Below, piece after piece: positions 1 through 7,333 of a DNA stretch of 34,923 bases. Each line of letters starts with the position of its first letter. Position 1 is the first letter of the stretch. Source of the stretch: Phycisphaerales bacterium (GTDB taxonomy: Bacteria; Planctomycetota; Phycisphaerae; Sedimentisphaerales; Anaerobacaceae); the NCBI GenBank assembly GCA_003170415.1, contig PMZJ01000005.1:1-34923 (forward strand), read 5' to 3'. Both the position numbers and the translations under genes were made by a program. The notes beneath the pieces are model-generated. The model saw nothing but the letters and a program-made list of their open reading frames with translations, did not search any database and was not told where the DNA came from.

Positions 1-1203
1 GACGAGGCGATCTGCATCGGGCCTGCTATGCCGGCGGAGAGTTATCTGAATATCCCGCGAATAATGAGCGCGGCGGAAATTACGAACGCTGACGCGATAC
101 ATCCGGGGTATGGTTTTCTGGCGGAGAATGAGAATTTTGCACAGATATGCCGGGAGTGCGGGATAATATTTATTGGTCCGCCGCCTGAGGCGATGCGGTT
201 GTTGGGTGACAAGGTTGAGGCGAGGAAATTAGCGAAGAAGGTGGGCGTGGATTTAGTACCCGGTTCTGACGGCGTTGTGGAGAGCGTGGAGCAGGGTTTA
301 AAGATAGCCGGTGAGATTGGGTACCCGATAATGATAAAGGCGGTAGCAGGGGGCGGCGGGCGCGGTATGCGGGTGGCTCATAATGATATGAGTTTTCGCT
401 CGGGGTTCGCGTCGGCGCAGGCGGAGGCGGAGGCGGCGTTTGGGGAAGGAGCTGTATATCTCGAAAAGCTGATTGTTGAGCCGAGGCACGTCGAGGTGCA
501 GGTGATGGCGGACGGGGCCGGCAACGTATTGCATTTTTACGAGAGGGATTGCTCGATACAGCGCCGGCATCAGAAGATGATTGAAGAATCGCCGTGCCCG
601 GTCCTGAGCGAGAAGACGCGACAGGAGCTTTGTGCGTCGGCGATACGGATTATCAAGCATGCCAATTACGTGAACGCGGCGACGGTCGAGTTCCTTTTGG
701 ACAGGGACAAGCATTTTTATTTCATCGAGGTCAATACGAGGATTCAGGTTGAGCATCCGGTCAGCGAGATGGTTACGGGCCGGGATTTAATCAAGATGCA
801 GTTGCAGGTTGCGGCGGGAGAGAAGCTGGAATTGACGCAAAAGGACATCAAGTGCAGGGGCGTCGCGATTGAGTGCCGGATTAACGCGGAGGACCCGGCC
901 AATAATTTTTCGCCGTGTCCCGGGACGATAACGCGATACATTCCGCCTGGCGGGCCGGGTATTCGAGTCGATACGCACGTTTACCAGGGCTGGACGGTAA
1001 GCCCCAGTTATGATTCGATGCTTTGCAAGCTGATTGCTTATCAGCCGACGAGGGCGGAGGCGATTGCGACGATGCGAAGGGCGTTGTCGGAATTTGTTAT
1101 TGAGCCGATTAAGACCACAATCCCGGCGAGCTTATCCATCCTGTCGCATAATCTCTTTGTCAAGGGCAAGATTGACACGGAATTCGTCGAGAGAAATTTT
1201 TAA
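1..1203 (+). CDS. accC: Biotin carboxylase subunit of acetyl-CoA carboxylase (5'-truncated by window edge)
   Basis: ATP-dependent carboxylation of the biotin carried on AccB, the first half-reaction of acetyl-CoA carboxylase and the start of fatty-acid synthesis in the cytoplasm. The frame is open from base 1 (DEAICIGPA before the first Met at 28), which matches the family around residue 50. About 50 N-terminal residues therefore lie upstream, and ATG28 is not the start. Visible are the ATP-grasp glycine loop GGGGRGM, the [12 protein letters not shown] segment, the [14 protein letters not shown] catalytic/ATP-binding block and INAEDP. About 400 residues are present, ending at the expected family C-terminus. 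A pyruvate- or propionyl-carboxylase subunit is possible, but the length after the ATP-grasp fits a stand-alone AccC. accB would normally lie immediately upstream. The gene converges on lysA with a shared hairpin between them. Confidence 0.95.
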   Translation, partial: DEAICIGPAMPAESYLNIPRIMSAAEITNADAIHPGYGFLAENENFAQICRECGIIFIGPPPEAMRLLGDKVEARKLAKKVGVDLVPGSDGVVESVEQGLKIAGEIGYPIMIKAVAGGGGRGMRVAHNDMSFRSGFASAQAEAEAAFGEGAVYLEKLIVEPRHVEVQVMADGAGNVLHFYERDCSIQRRHQKMIEESPCPVLSEKTRQELCASAIRIIKHANYVNAATVEFLLDRDKHFYFIEVNTRIQVEHPVSEMVTGRDLIKMQLQVAAGEKLELTQKDIKCRGVAIECRINAEDPANNFSPCPGTITRYIPPGGPGIRVDTHVYQGWTVSPSYDSMLCKLIAYQPTRAEAIATMRRALSEFVIEPIKTTIPASLSILSHNLFVKGKIDTEFVERNF

Positions 1204-1222
1204 CAGATTGCTTCGCTCAGGA

Positions 1223-1251
1223 TGACAGAAAAAATGCTGTTTTTTCTGTCA
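1223..1251. terminator. Bidirectional hairpin between accC and lysA
   Basis: A perfect 12-bp inverted repeat (TGACAGAAAAAA at 1223-1234, TTTTTTCTGTCA at 1240-1251) with a 5-nt loop. The A-tract and T-tract arms allow it to act in both directions. It lies between two convergent genes, and the lysA stop codon (1249-1251 on the minus strand) is inside the right arm. Confidence 0.75.
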
Positions 1252-2526
1252 CTTTTCCAAATCTATTAGGTCTTCGTAGGATTCGCGTTTTCGGATGACG
1301 GAGAATTTGTCGCCATCGACGAGGACTTCAGCGGCCCGGCCACGTGCGTTGTAGTTGCTGGCCATAGTGAAACCATAGGCGCCGGCGGTGAAGATGCTGA
1401 GCAGGTCGCCGCGTTTGGTGGGGGGGATTGCCCTGTCTTTGGCGAAAAAATCGGTGCTTTCGCAGATTGGGCCGACGACGTCAACGAACTCCAGACCCTT
1501 TATATCAAGCTTCTCGGTTCTTTTTAAATAAGAAAACCTTTTTTCGACCGTTGCGGGCCATATAAAATGAAACGCGTTGTATAAAGGCGGTCTGATGAGG
1601 TCGTTCATACCGGCATCGACGATGACGAATTTTTTGCTTCCGCCCGTTTTGCAATACAGCACTCGCGTCAACAGTATAGCCGCGTTGGCGGCGATGCTTG
1701 CGCCGGGTTCGAGGATGAGTTTGAGGCCTTTGCCTTTGAGCAGCGGGACAATTGCTTTGGCGTAATCATCGGCTGAAGGGGACTGGGCAGTTGTATAATC
1801 AGCGCCGTAGCCGCCGCCGATATCGAGCGTCTCGATAGTGAAGTCCTTTTTCCGCAATTTATCCACAAGGGCCAGAATTTTGTTGATTGCCTCGATGTAT
1901 GGCCCAACGGTATGGCCCGCGGAGCCGAGGTGCATATCGATTGCGCACAGTTTTATGGCAGAATTTTTGCCGAACTGGTCAAAAACTTTTTCGGCCCGTT
2001 CGATATCGACGCCGAATTTTGTTTCCTTGACGCCGGTGGTTGTATAGGTATGGGTTTTGGGGTCAACGTCGGGATTGACGCGAAGTGCTATTTTCGGGGT
2101 TTTACCTTTTTGTTTTGAGATGCGGATGATGTTTTCAAGCTCTGCTTCGGATTCGACGTTGAAATAGGCAATACCGGCATCGAGGGCTTCGGTGATTTCC
2201 TTGTCGGTTTTGCCGACGCCTGCGTAAACGATTTTCGCTGGGTCGCCGCCCGCCTGGAGCGCGCGGTAGAGTTCTCCGCCGCTGACGATGTCGAAGCCGG
2301 AGCCCGCTTTTGCCATAAACTTGAGGATGTTTATATTGCCGCAGGCCTTTATCGAATAGCAGACCATTGTGTCGATTGTTTTGTAGGCGTGCTGGATTTT
2401 CCGGAGATGTTCGAGGAAGGTGGCCTTGCTGTAGATATACGCCGGCGTGCCGAGTTGTTCGGCTATCGTTTCAACGGGCACGTTCTCCGCGAAGAGTTTG
2501 CCTTGTTTGTAATTAAAATAGTCCAT
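1249..2526 (-). CDS. lysA: Diaminopimelate decarboxylase
   Basis: PLP-dependent (fold type III) decarboxylation of meso-diaminopimelate to L-lysine, the last step of lysine synthesis. In this 425-residue form, Lys60 in CYSIKA is the Schiff-base lysine. HLGSAGH, the phosphate-binding GGGYG, EPGASI and CESTDFFAKDR (substrate and dimer-interface Cys-Glu) follow in family order. The longer frame to 2652 would prepend 42 residues, including VIPAQAGIQ, the translation of a dispersed repeat. I therefore start at MDYFNYKQGK (ATG 2526). A TTGCAT-16-TATACT promoter ends only about 10 nt before this ATG, so the mRNA leader would be very short. The gene is monocistronic and convergent with accC. Confidence 0.93.
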   Translation of the reverse strand: MDYFNYKQGKLFAENVPVETIAEQLGTPAYIYSKATFLEHLRKIQHAYKTIDTMVCYSIKACGNINILKFMAKAGSGFDIVSGGELYRALQAGGDPAKIVYAGVGKTDKEITEALDAGIAYFNVESEAELENIIRISKQKGKTPKIALRVNPDVDPKTHTYTTTGVKETKFGVDIERAEKVFDQFGKNSAIKLCAIDMHLGSAGHTVGPYIEAINKILALVDKLRKKDFTIETLDIGGGYGADYTTAQSPSADDYAKAIVPLLKGKGLKLILEPGASIAANAAILLTRVLYCKTGGSKKFVIVDAGMNDLIRPPLYNAFHFIWPATVEKRFSYLKRTEKLDIKGLEFVDVVGPICESTDFFAKDRAIPPTKRGDLLSIFTAGAYGFTMASNYNARGRAAEVLVDGDKFSVIRKRESYEDLIDLEK

Positions 2527-2536
2527 ACGGGAACAT

Positions 2537-2564
2537 AGTATAAGAAAAGGTAAGGCGAATGCAA
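2537..2564 (-). promoter_or_regulatory. Predicted sigma70 promoter of lysA
   Basis: On the minus strand, TTGCAT (2559-2564), a 16-bp spacer and TATACT (2537-2542). The predicted start of transcription is near 2530, giving a leader of only a few nucleotides before ATG 2526. Confidence 0.55.
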
Positions 2565-2608
2565 GTTTGAAGATTGGCGGCCGGGAGTGATTCGTGGATA
2601 AAAACTGG

Positions 2609-2628
2609 ATTCCCGCTTGCGCGGGAAT
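2609..2628. repeat. Dispersed palindromic repeat unit (ATTCCCGC..GCGGGAAT)
   Basis: Perfect 8-bp arms, ATTCCCGC (2609-2616) and GCGGGAAT (2621-2628), around TTGC. This is the core of the widespread repeat that translates as VIPAQAGIQ and is often mis-annotated as coding. A related, weaker copy (ATTCCC/GGGAAT) is at 25633-25651. Confidence 0.6.
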
Positions 2629-2666
2629 GACAATAAAGAACAAGAACGGCAAATTAGCGCAAAGAA

Positions 2667-2709
2667 AAAGTGGAAGATTCCGTAATAACTAAATGGGACC
2701 TTCCACTTT
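2667..2709 (-). terminator. Terminator of the lysine-rich micro-protein gene
   Basis: Arms AAAGTGGAAG (2667-2676) and CTTCCACTTT (2700-2709) extend inward to a 15-bp stem with one mismatch and a 13-nt loop. On the minus strand the stem is followed by a U-rich tail (complement of 2665-2669). It lies about 40 bp downstream of the micro-protein stop codon. Confidence 0.65.
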
Positions 2710-2747
2710 CCGCATAACCTTTGCCGACCTAAGCCGGTAGCGTTATG

Positions 2748-2807
2748 CTATTTTCTCTTTTTCTTCTTTGCGACTTTCTTCTTTGCAGCTTTTTTCTTCT
2801 TTGCCAT
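2748..2807 (-). CDS. 19-residue lysine-rich micro-protein
   Basis: The protein is MAKKKKAAKKKVAKKKKRK: 13 Lys and 1 Arg of 19 residues, with only Met, Ala and Val besides. Support for a real gene comes from three signals. A strong GGAGG Shine-Dalgarno (minus strand, about 2814-2818) lies 7-8 nt before ATG 2807. A stem-loop terminator follows at 2667-2709. A TTGACA-type promoter lies upstream. The alternating AKKK pattern resembles the C-terminal tails of histone H1-like and HU-like bacterial proteins, so a nucleic-acid-associated or charge-neutralising role is plausible but unproven. It sits alone between lysA and nadD. The alternative is a chance lysine-rich frame, which the SD and terminator argue against. 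Confidence 0.6.
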   Translation of the reverse strand: MAKKKKAAKKKVAKKKKRK

Positions 2808-2863
2808 TGTTTGTTACCTCCATATGGCACAAAAACCAGTTTATTCAATAACGGTAAAACTTA

Positions 2864-2892
2864 CTTACAGGAACCACCGACCGAGTTGTCAA
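2864..2892 (-). promoter_or_regulatory. Possible promoter of the lysine-rich micro-protein gene
   Basis: Minus strand: a perfect -35 TTGACA (2887-2892), 17-bp spacer and a weak -10 TGTAAG (2864-2869). It lies about 50 bp upstream of the micro-protein ATG. Confidence 0.35.
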
Positions 2893-3304
2893 AGAGGCCA
2901 ATTAATGTAGTTATAACTTTTATCGTCCAAATAATTAAGAATCCTTCAAGAAAATTTGCGACGCGCAACTTTTTAGGCATGGTTAATAGTTTGTCGCATC
3001 ATTGTGCGCACGCGAGAATGTTGTTATTGTGTCGCTGATGTTTCAATTTGTTTTTGGTTTCATCGTTGGCTGTAACGGCCGGTGGTTATATCGCAGGAAT
3101 GAGTTTTAACTGCATTATAAGTAGTTTTTGACGTAATTTGAGTTTTTAACGTTGTCAATGGTTTTGTTGCTGTTATACTTGAAGTTGCCGTGAAAAGCTG
3201 CATCTTTTTAGTGTTCGTGTTGACTTATGGTCGCGATTGGCTTAAAAGGGTTTTTGTTGTGAAATAATTTTTTAGAGAATTCACAATTAAGTTGTTAATT
3301 TTTT
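2893..3304. other. A+T-rich intergenic region upstream of nadD
   Basis: No convincing gene on either strand. The region is rich in T tracts. It contains two possible plus-strand promoters for nadD: TTGTCA-16-TATACT (3152-3179) and the weaker TTGACT-17-TAAAAG (3220-3248). I see no riboswitch-like or tRNA-like fold. Confidence 0.5.
3152..3179 (+). promoter_or_regulatory. Predicted promoter of nadD
   Basis: TTGTCA (3152-3157), 16-bp spacer and TATACT (3174-3179). It would give a leader of about 120 nt before the nadD ATG at 3305. Confidence 0.45.
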
Positions 3305-3934
3305 ATGTCAGAGAGAAAGATAGCGTTGTTTGGAGGGACGTTTGACCCGATTCATCTCGGTCATACGGCTGTTGCGGCGGCGGCGGGCGAGCACATCGGC
3401 GCAGACAAGGTGGTGTTTGTTCCCGCGAGGCGTTCGCCATTGAAGGCGTTTTTTCCCGAGGCCAGTGACGAAGACCGTCTTGCGATGATTGGCCTGGCGA
3501 TATCTGGTAGCGGCGGGTTTGAGGTTAGTGATTACGAACTGAAGAAGGCGGGGCCGAGTTACACGCTGGAGACCGTCAGATATTTTAGACAGCAGTTAGG
3601 CAGCGGCGTTTTGATTTACTGGCTGGCAGGCGCGGATATGCTTGAGGATTTGCTGCACTGGTATGGCGTTACGGAACTGATAGACGAGTGTAATCTGGCG
3701 GTGATGCACAGGGCGGGCATTGCGCCGCCTGATTTCTCGAAGTTTATTTCGTTGTGGGGGGCAGACCGCGTAAGAAAGATGCAGCAAAATGTTGTTGAGA
3801 CGCCGTTAGTCGATATAAGCAGCACCGAGGTTCGCAGGCGATTGTCGGCAGGGCAGGACGTCGGCGGAATGATATGCCCGAAAGTTCTGCAATATATCCG
3901 TGAGCGCCGACTGTATGGGATACAGGATTATTGA
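3305..3934 (+). CDS. nadD: Nicotinate-nucleotide adenylyltransferase
   Basis: Adenylylates nicotinic acid mononucleotide to deamido-NAD in the common part of NAD synthesis. The 209-residue protein carries the nucleotidyltransferase GGTFDPIHLGH motif at residues 10-20, with the HxGH ATP-binding histidines. The C-terminal ISSTEVRRRL (IS/SST motif, near residue 170) binds the nucleotide. Length is typical for bacterial NadD. No clear Shine-Dalgarno precedes ATG 3305 (upstream is T-rich), but the next in-frame Met is too far inside the domain. The 3' end overlaps convergent hypB by 7 bp. Proximity to NAD-linked hydrogenase genes may be coincidence. Confidence 0.93.
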   Translation: MSERKIALFGGTFDPIHLGHTAVAAAAGEHIGADKVVFVPARRSPLKAFFPEASDEDRLAMIGLAISGSGGFEVSDYELKKAGPSYTLETVRYFRQQLGSGVLIYWLAGADMLEDLLHWYGVTELIDECNLAVMHRAGIAPPDFSKFISLWGADRVRKMQQNVVETPLVDISSTEVRRRLSAGQDVGGMICPKVLQYIRERRLYGIQDY

Positions 3935-4617
3935 CGGGGCCGCGTTTTTTTGAGTGCTTTTTTCCGCTTGCTATCCGCCATATTTTCCAGCCAGTCACAC
4001 CACTGCTTCATACCCTCACCGGTTTTTGCGGATACGAGGAAGATTTTCGTATTTTTATTGAGTTTGGATATGTCGGCTTTGACTTTTTTTATGTTGAAGT
4101 CCGTGGCGGCGAGGATATCGATTTTGTTAATAAGGACAGCGGCGGCCCTGGCGAAAATCATCGGGTATTTGGCGGGTTTGTCGTCGCCTTCGGGGACTGA
4201 GAGGACGGCGATTTTATCCGTTTCGCCGAGGTCAAAGGTGGAAGGGCAGACGAGGTTGCCGACGTTCTCGACGAAGAGCAAATCGAGGCGGTCGATGGGA
4301 AGCTTGTGAAAGGCGTCGCTAATCTGCGCCGCGGACAAATGACAGGCACCGTCGGTATTGATTTGGTGGGCGGGTGCGCCGGCTTTCCTTATTCGCTGTG
4401 CGTCGATATCCGTCTGGATGTCGCCTTCTATGACGCCGATGCTGAGTTTGCCTCTTAGGGTTTCGATTGTTTTTGCCAGCAGGGTGGTTTTGCCTGAGCC
4501 GGGCGATGAAATTACGTTCAGGCAGGGTATTTTGCGTTCCTTAAGGAACGCCCGATTTTTTGCGGCGTATTCTTCGTTGGCGATAAGGATTTTCTTCCGG
4601 ACTTTGACTTTGCGCAT
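3928..4617 (-). CDS. hypB: Hydrogenase nickel-incorporation GTPase HypB
   Basis: GTPase that works with HypA to deliver Ni2+ to the [NiFe]-hydrogenase large subunit precursor (and sometimes urease). The 229-residue protein has a P-loop SSPGSGKTT at 37-45, ENVGNLVCP (the metal/GTP-sensing segment with Cys) and NKIDI for guanine recognition. It lacks the His-rich N-terminal nickel store of many proteobacterial HypB proteins. The long frame to 4632 would begin with TTG. ATG 4617 lies 1 nt beyond the hypA stop and has GAGGA upstream, so I take that as the start. It is the last gene of hypFCDEAB, with stop codons overlapping nadD tail-to-tail. Confidence 0.93.
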   Translation of the reverse strand: MRKVKVRKKILIANEEYAAKNRAFLKERKIPCLNVISSPGSGKTTLLAKTIETLRGKLSIGVIEGDIQTDIDAQRIRKAGAPAHQINTDGACHLSAAQISDAFHKLPIDRLDLLFVENVGNLVCPSTFDLGETDKIAVLSVPEGDDKPAKYPMIFARAAAVLINKIDILAATDFNIKKVKADISKLNKNTKIFLVSAKTGEGMKQWCDWLENMADSKRKKALKKTRPRQ

Positions 4618-4618
4618 A

Positions 4619-4963
4619 TCATTTATCCTCAAATGTTATTTCTTCAAGCAAAAGCGGTGCGTCGGGCAGCAGCTCAAAATCATCATGCCGGCACTTCGGG
4701 CATTTTGACTCGTGCAGGTCGAACTCGAATGTCGCTCGGCATTTTTTGCATTTGGCTTTTATCGGTTTTTGCTCGATATTAAGTTTTAAGTTTTCACAGA
4801 CGGTATCTTTGCTGATGGCTTCAAAGGCGAATTTCAGGGTCTCGGTATTTATCGCGTTGAACACGCCGTAGCTTATTTTTGCGGCTATTGGTCTGGCTTT
4901 TTGCTTTTTCGCTTCAGCCGATATTGCCTCGAGTACTGATTGTGCGATGGTCGCTTCGTGCAT
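4619..4963 (-). CDS. hypA: Hydrogenase nickel chaperone HypA
   Basis: Nickel-binding zinc protein that partners HypB. The start is set by function: HypA must begin MHE, because the free N-terminus and His2 bind nickel. ATG 4963 gives MHEATIAQSV (114 residues), whereas the longer frame starts at TTG two codons earlier. The structural zinc site is CKKC (near 72-75) and CPKC (near 89-92). The start overlaps the hypE stop in a TGATG arrangement with GAGGA upstream, indicating translational coupling. The hypB start lies 1 nt past its stop. Confidence 0.93.
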   Translation of the reverse strand: MHEATIAQSVLEAISAEAKKQKARPIAAKISYGVFNAINTETLKFAFEAISKDTVCENLKLNIEQKPIKAKCKKCRATFEFDLHESKCPKCRHDDFELLPDAPLLLEEITFEDK

Positions 4964-5985
4964 CAGCAAATCCTCGGCAATTCTCTGCCATAGGGCATCT
5001 GGACGATTCTTCTGCCGCCGATTCTGGTAGTCATTTCAACGACGGGGACATCATCGGTTTCGACGACCTCGCCGATGATTGCCGCCTGTTGACCTAGGGG
5101 ATGGCGGCGGCAGATATTGATACAATCTTCGGCGATTTGCGGGGCGACGACGGCGACGAATTTGCCCTCGTTTGCGATATTCAGGACGTCAAATCCGAGC
5201 GCGTCAGCGGCTGCCTGGACTGTTGGATTGATTGGGATATCGGCATCATTTACTCTGATGCCAAGCGATGTTTGCCTTGCGATTTCATTCAGCGTTGCCG
5301 CAAGCCCGCCGCGAGTGGGGTCTCGCATAAATTTTATTCCTTTGGTTTCAGTCAGCAGTTTGCAGGTCAAATCGGCGATAGCGGCACAGTCGCTTTTGAG
5401 TTGCGATTGAAAGCCAATATCCTGTCGCAGGGACATAATGGTCATACCGTGGTCGGCTATTGTGCCGTTGATGATGATTTTGTCGCCGACGGCGATTTTG
5501 CCAAAGCCCAGTTCGACCCCATCGAGCCGGACTCCGATGCCGGCGGTGTTGATGAAGATTTGGTCGGCTGCGCCGGTTTCGACGGTTTTTGTGTCGCCGG
5601 TAACGATTACGACGTTATTTTCCTTTGCGGTCGCGGCGATACTGTCTAAGATTTTTTCCAGGACGTCGAACGCGAGTCCTTCTTCGATAATAAGAGCAAG
5701 GGACAACGCGACGGGTTTTGCGCCGCTGACGGCGAGATCGTTTATTGTTCCGCATACGGCGAGTTTGCCGATGTCGCCGCCGGTGAAAAACAACGGCTTT
5801 ACGACGTAACTGTCTGTTGTGAAGCAGATTGATTTTGAATCGAGATTGAGTTTGGCGGCGTCGGTAAGTTCGGCGAGGGTACTATTGGCGAATCTTGGCA
5901 GGATGTATCTGCGAATAAGCTGGTCGCTGAGTTGCCCTCCACCGCCGTGCGCCAGCAGGATTTTGTCGGGTTTTTTCCGGTTCAT
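4963..5985 (-). CDS. hypE: Hydrogenase maturation protein HypE
   Basis: Dehydrates the S-carbamoyl group transferred from HypF to a thiocyanate with ATP, forming the CN ligands of the [NiFe] site. The 340-residue PurM-like protein has an ATP-binding N-terminus (HGGGGQLS, DSYVVKPLFF, GDIGKLAVCGTINDLA) and MRDPTRGGL in the C-terminal domain. It ends in PRIC, the C-terminal Cys that carries the carbamoyl/cyano group. The ATG overlaps the hypD stop (ATGA) and its stop overlaps the hypA start. All key residues are present. Confidence 0.96.
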   Translation of the reverse strand: MNRKKPDKILLAHGGGGQLSDQLIRRYILPRFANSTLAELTDAAKLNLDSKSICFTTDSYVVKPLFFTGGDIGKLAVCGTINDLAVSGAKPVALSLALIIEEGLAFDVLEKILDSIAATAKENNVVIVTGDTKTVETGAADQIFINTAGIGVRLDGVELGFGKIAVGDKIIINGTIADHGMTIMSLRQDIGFQSQLKSDCAAIADLTCKLLTETKGIKFMRDPTRGGLAATLNEIARQTSLGIRVNDADIPINPTVQAAADALGFDVLNIANEGKFVAVVAPQIAEDCINICRRHPLGQQAAIIGEVVETDDVPVVEMTTRIGGRRIVQMPYGRELPRIC

Positions 5986-7064
5986 CGGCTTCGTTTTTCA
6001 CGCCTGTTATATTTGAACCAGGCGGCACAGGCGCCTTCCGAACTGACCATACAGGGGCCAATGGGATTTTGCGGTTCGCAGACCTGCCCGAAGAGTTCGC
6101 ACTGTGGCGGGTCTATCAGGCCGCAAAGCACCTCTCCGCAACGGCAGCCGGTCGTGTCGTTCTCGGGCTTTTCGGTTATGCCGAATCGTTTGAGCGCGTC
6201 GAATTTGCTGAATTTATCTTTGAGTATCAGTGTACTTTTCGGGATTATTCCCAGTCCTCTCCAGTATCCATCCGTCGGTTCAAAGCACTCCGCGATAACG
6301 TTTTGGGCCGTGAGGTTGCCTTGTTCGGTAACGACCGCCGTGTAAATTGTTTTTGCCTCCGGCTTGCCTTCGATTATCTGCCGGCAGATTTCAGCCAGCC
6401 CCTCGATTATCTGCATCGGCTCGAAGCCCGCCACCACGCACGGTTTGCAGTATTGTTTGACTATTCCCCTGAACGCTCCATACCCGATTATGACGCTGAC
6501 GTGCCCGGGGCAGAGGAAGGCGTCTATCCTGTTATTTTCATCGCTGAGCAGCGCCTGCATCGCGGGCACCACGAGCTTATGGTTGCTCAGGATGCAGAAA
6601 TTGTCGATACCTTCTTTGGCCGCCTGTTTTACGGCGACCGCCGTGGCCGGCGCGGTTGTCTCAAAGCCGACCGCGATAAAGACCACTGTTTTGCCGGGAT
6701 TGTCCCTGGCTAATTGCAGGGCGTCTTCGCTGCTGGTCACCATTTTGACGTTTCCGGCGGATTTTTTTGTTTCGAGCGACCCGTTTTTGCCGGGGACGCG
6801 AATCATATCGCCATACGTCGCTATGAGGCAGTCATCCCTGTCTGCAAGCTCAAGCACCGTATCGATGTAGCCCTGATGTGTTACGCAAACGGGGCACCCC
6901 GGCCCCGATAAAAGTTTCATTGATTTGGGAAGAGTTCCCCTTATGCCGTTTCTGAATATCGAAACGGTGTGTGTGCCGCAGACCTCCATAATGTTGATGG
7001 GTCTGCCGGTTATTTCGCACGCGGCGTCCATAAGAAGTTGTGCTTTGTGAATTCTCTGGAGCAT
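5982..7064 (-). CDS. hypD: Hydrogenase maturation protein HypD
   Basis: Iron-sulfur scaffold that, with HypC, assembles Fe(CN)2CO for the [NiFe] centre. The 360-residue form has EVCGTHT (Cys29), GPGCPVC (Cys57 and Cys60, the redox-active pair) and a cysteine-rich C-terminus (CRCGEVLCG..PPQCELFGQVCEP) for the [4Fe-4S] cluster. The open frame extends to 7154 and would overlap hypC by 77 bp with a low-complexity Ser-rich head. I choose ATG 7064 (MLQRIHKAQ), 13 nt past the hypC stop, which matches family length. The stop overlaps hypE by ATGA. Confidence 0.95.
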   Translation of the reverse strand: MLQRIHKAQLLMDAACEITGRPINIMEVCGTHTVSIFRNGIRGTLPKSMKLLSGPGCPVCVTHQGYIDTVLELADRDDCLIATYGDMIRVPGKNGSLETKKSAGNVKMVTSSEDALQLARDNPGKTVVFIAVGFETTAPATAVAVKQAAKEGIDNFCILSNHKLVVPAMQALLSDENNRIDAFLCPGHVSVIIGYGAFRGIVKQYCKPCVVAGFEPMQIIEGLAEICRQIIEGKPEAKTIYTAVVTEQGNLTAQNVIAECFEPTDGYWRGLGIIPKSTLILKDKFSKFDALKRFGITEKPENDTTGCRCGEVLCGLIDPPQCELFGQVCEPQNPIGPCMVSSEGACAAWFKYNRREKRSR

Positions 7065-7077
7065 AGGGTTGAGTAAT

Positions 7078-7320
7078 TTATCCTGAAACTTTATCCTGGG
7101 TATCGTTGAACTGGTCGATTTCCTCGATGAGCTGCCAGGTTTTTCTGGCTTCATCTTCGTCTATCATTGAGATGGCGAAACCCGCGTGTACCAGGACGAG
7201 GTCTCCGAGCTTGACATTCGGCAGCAGGGTTGTTCTTGCGTGGAACTGGTTACCCATCGCATCGACAATTGCTCTGTCGTCTTCGAGTTTAACTATTCTT
7301 GCCGGTATTGCTAAACACAT
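7078..7320 (-). CDS. hypC: Hydrogenase assembly chaperone HypC
   Basis: Small chaperone (80 residues) that holds the Fe(CN)2CO unit with HypD and carries it to the large subunit. It starts MCLAIPA. The Cys2 exposed after Met removal is the essential iron ligand, and the OB-like fold signature GDLVLVHAGFAI follows. It lies 13 bp after hypF and 13 bp before hypD in the same operon. HypC/HybG paralogues cannot be told apart here. Confidence 0.95.
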   Translation of the reverse strand: MCLAIPARIVKLEDDRAIVDAMGNQFHARTTLLPNVKLGDLVLVHAGFAISMIDEDEARKTWQLIEEIDQFNDTQDKVSG

Positions 7321-7333
7321 AGTTTGTCGTTCG

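Noticed and set aside
1..1203. ATG at 28 as the accC start
   Set aside because: Conserved biotin-carboxylase residues (DEAICIGPA) precede it in frame, so the gene begins outside the window.
2527..2652. N-terminal extension of lysA (MPFLFFIVIPAQAGIQ...)
   Set aside because: It is the translation of a dispersed palindromic repeat and lies upstream of the predicted promoter. The family start is MDYFNYKQGK at 2526.
2745..3038. Plus-strand 97-codon frame
   Set aside because: Its first part is the antisense of the lysine-rich micro-protein gene. It has no SD and low-complexity Leu/Phe content.
5101..5649. Long plus-strand frame inside hypE
   Set aside because: Antisense shadow of a strongly conserved gene, with no SD and no family resemblance. 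The same holds for long plus-strand frames inside hypD, hydG, hydA, hydB and the kinase gene.
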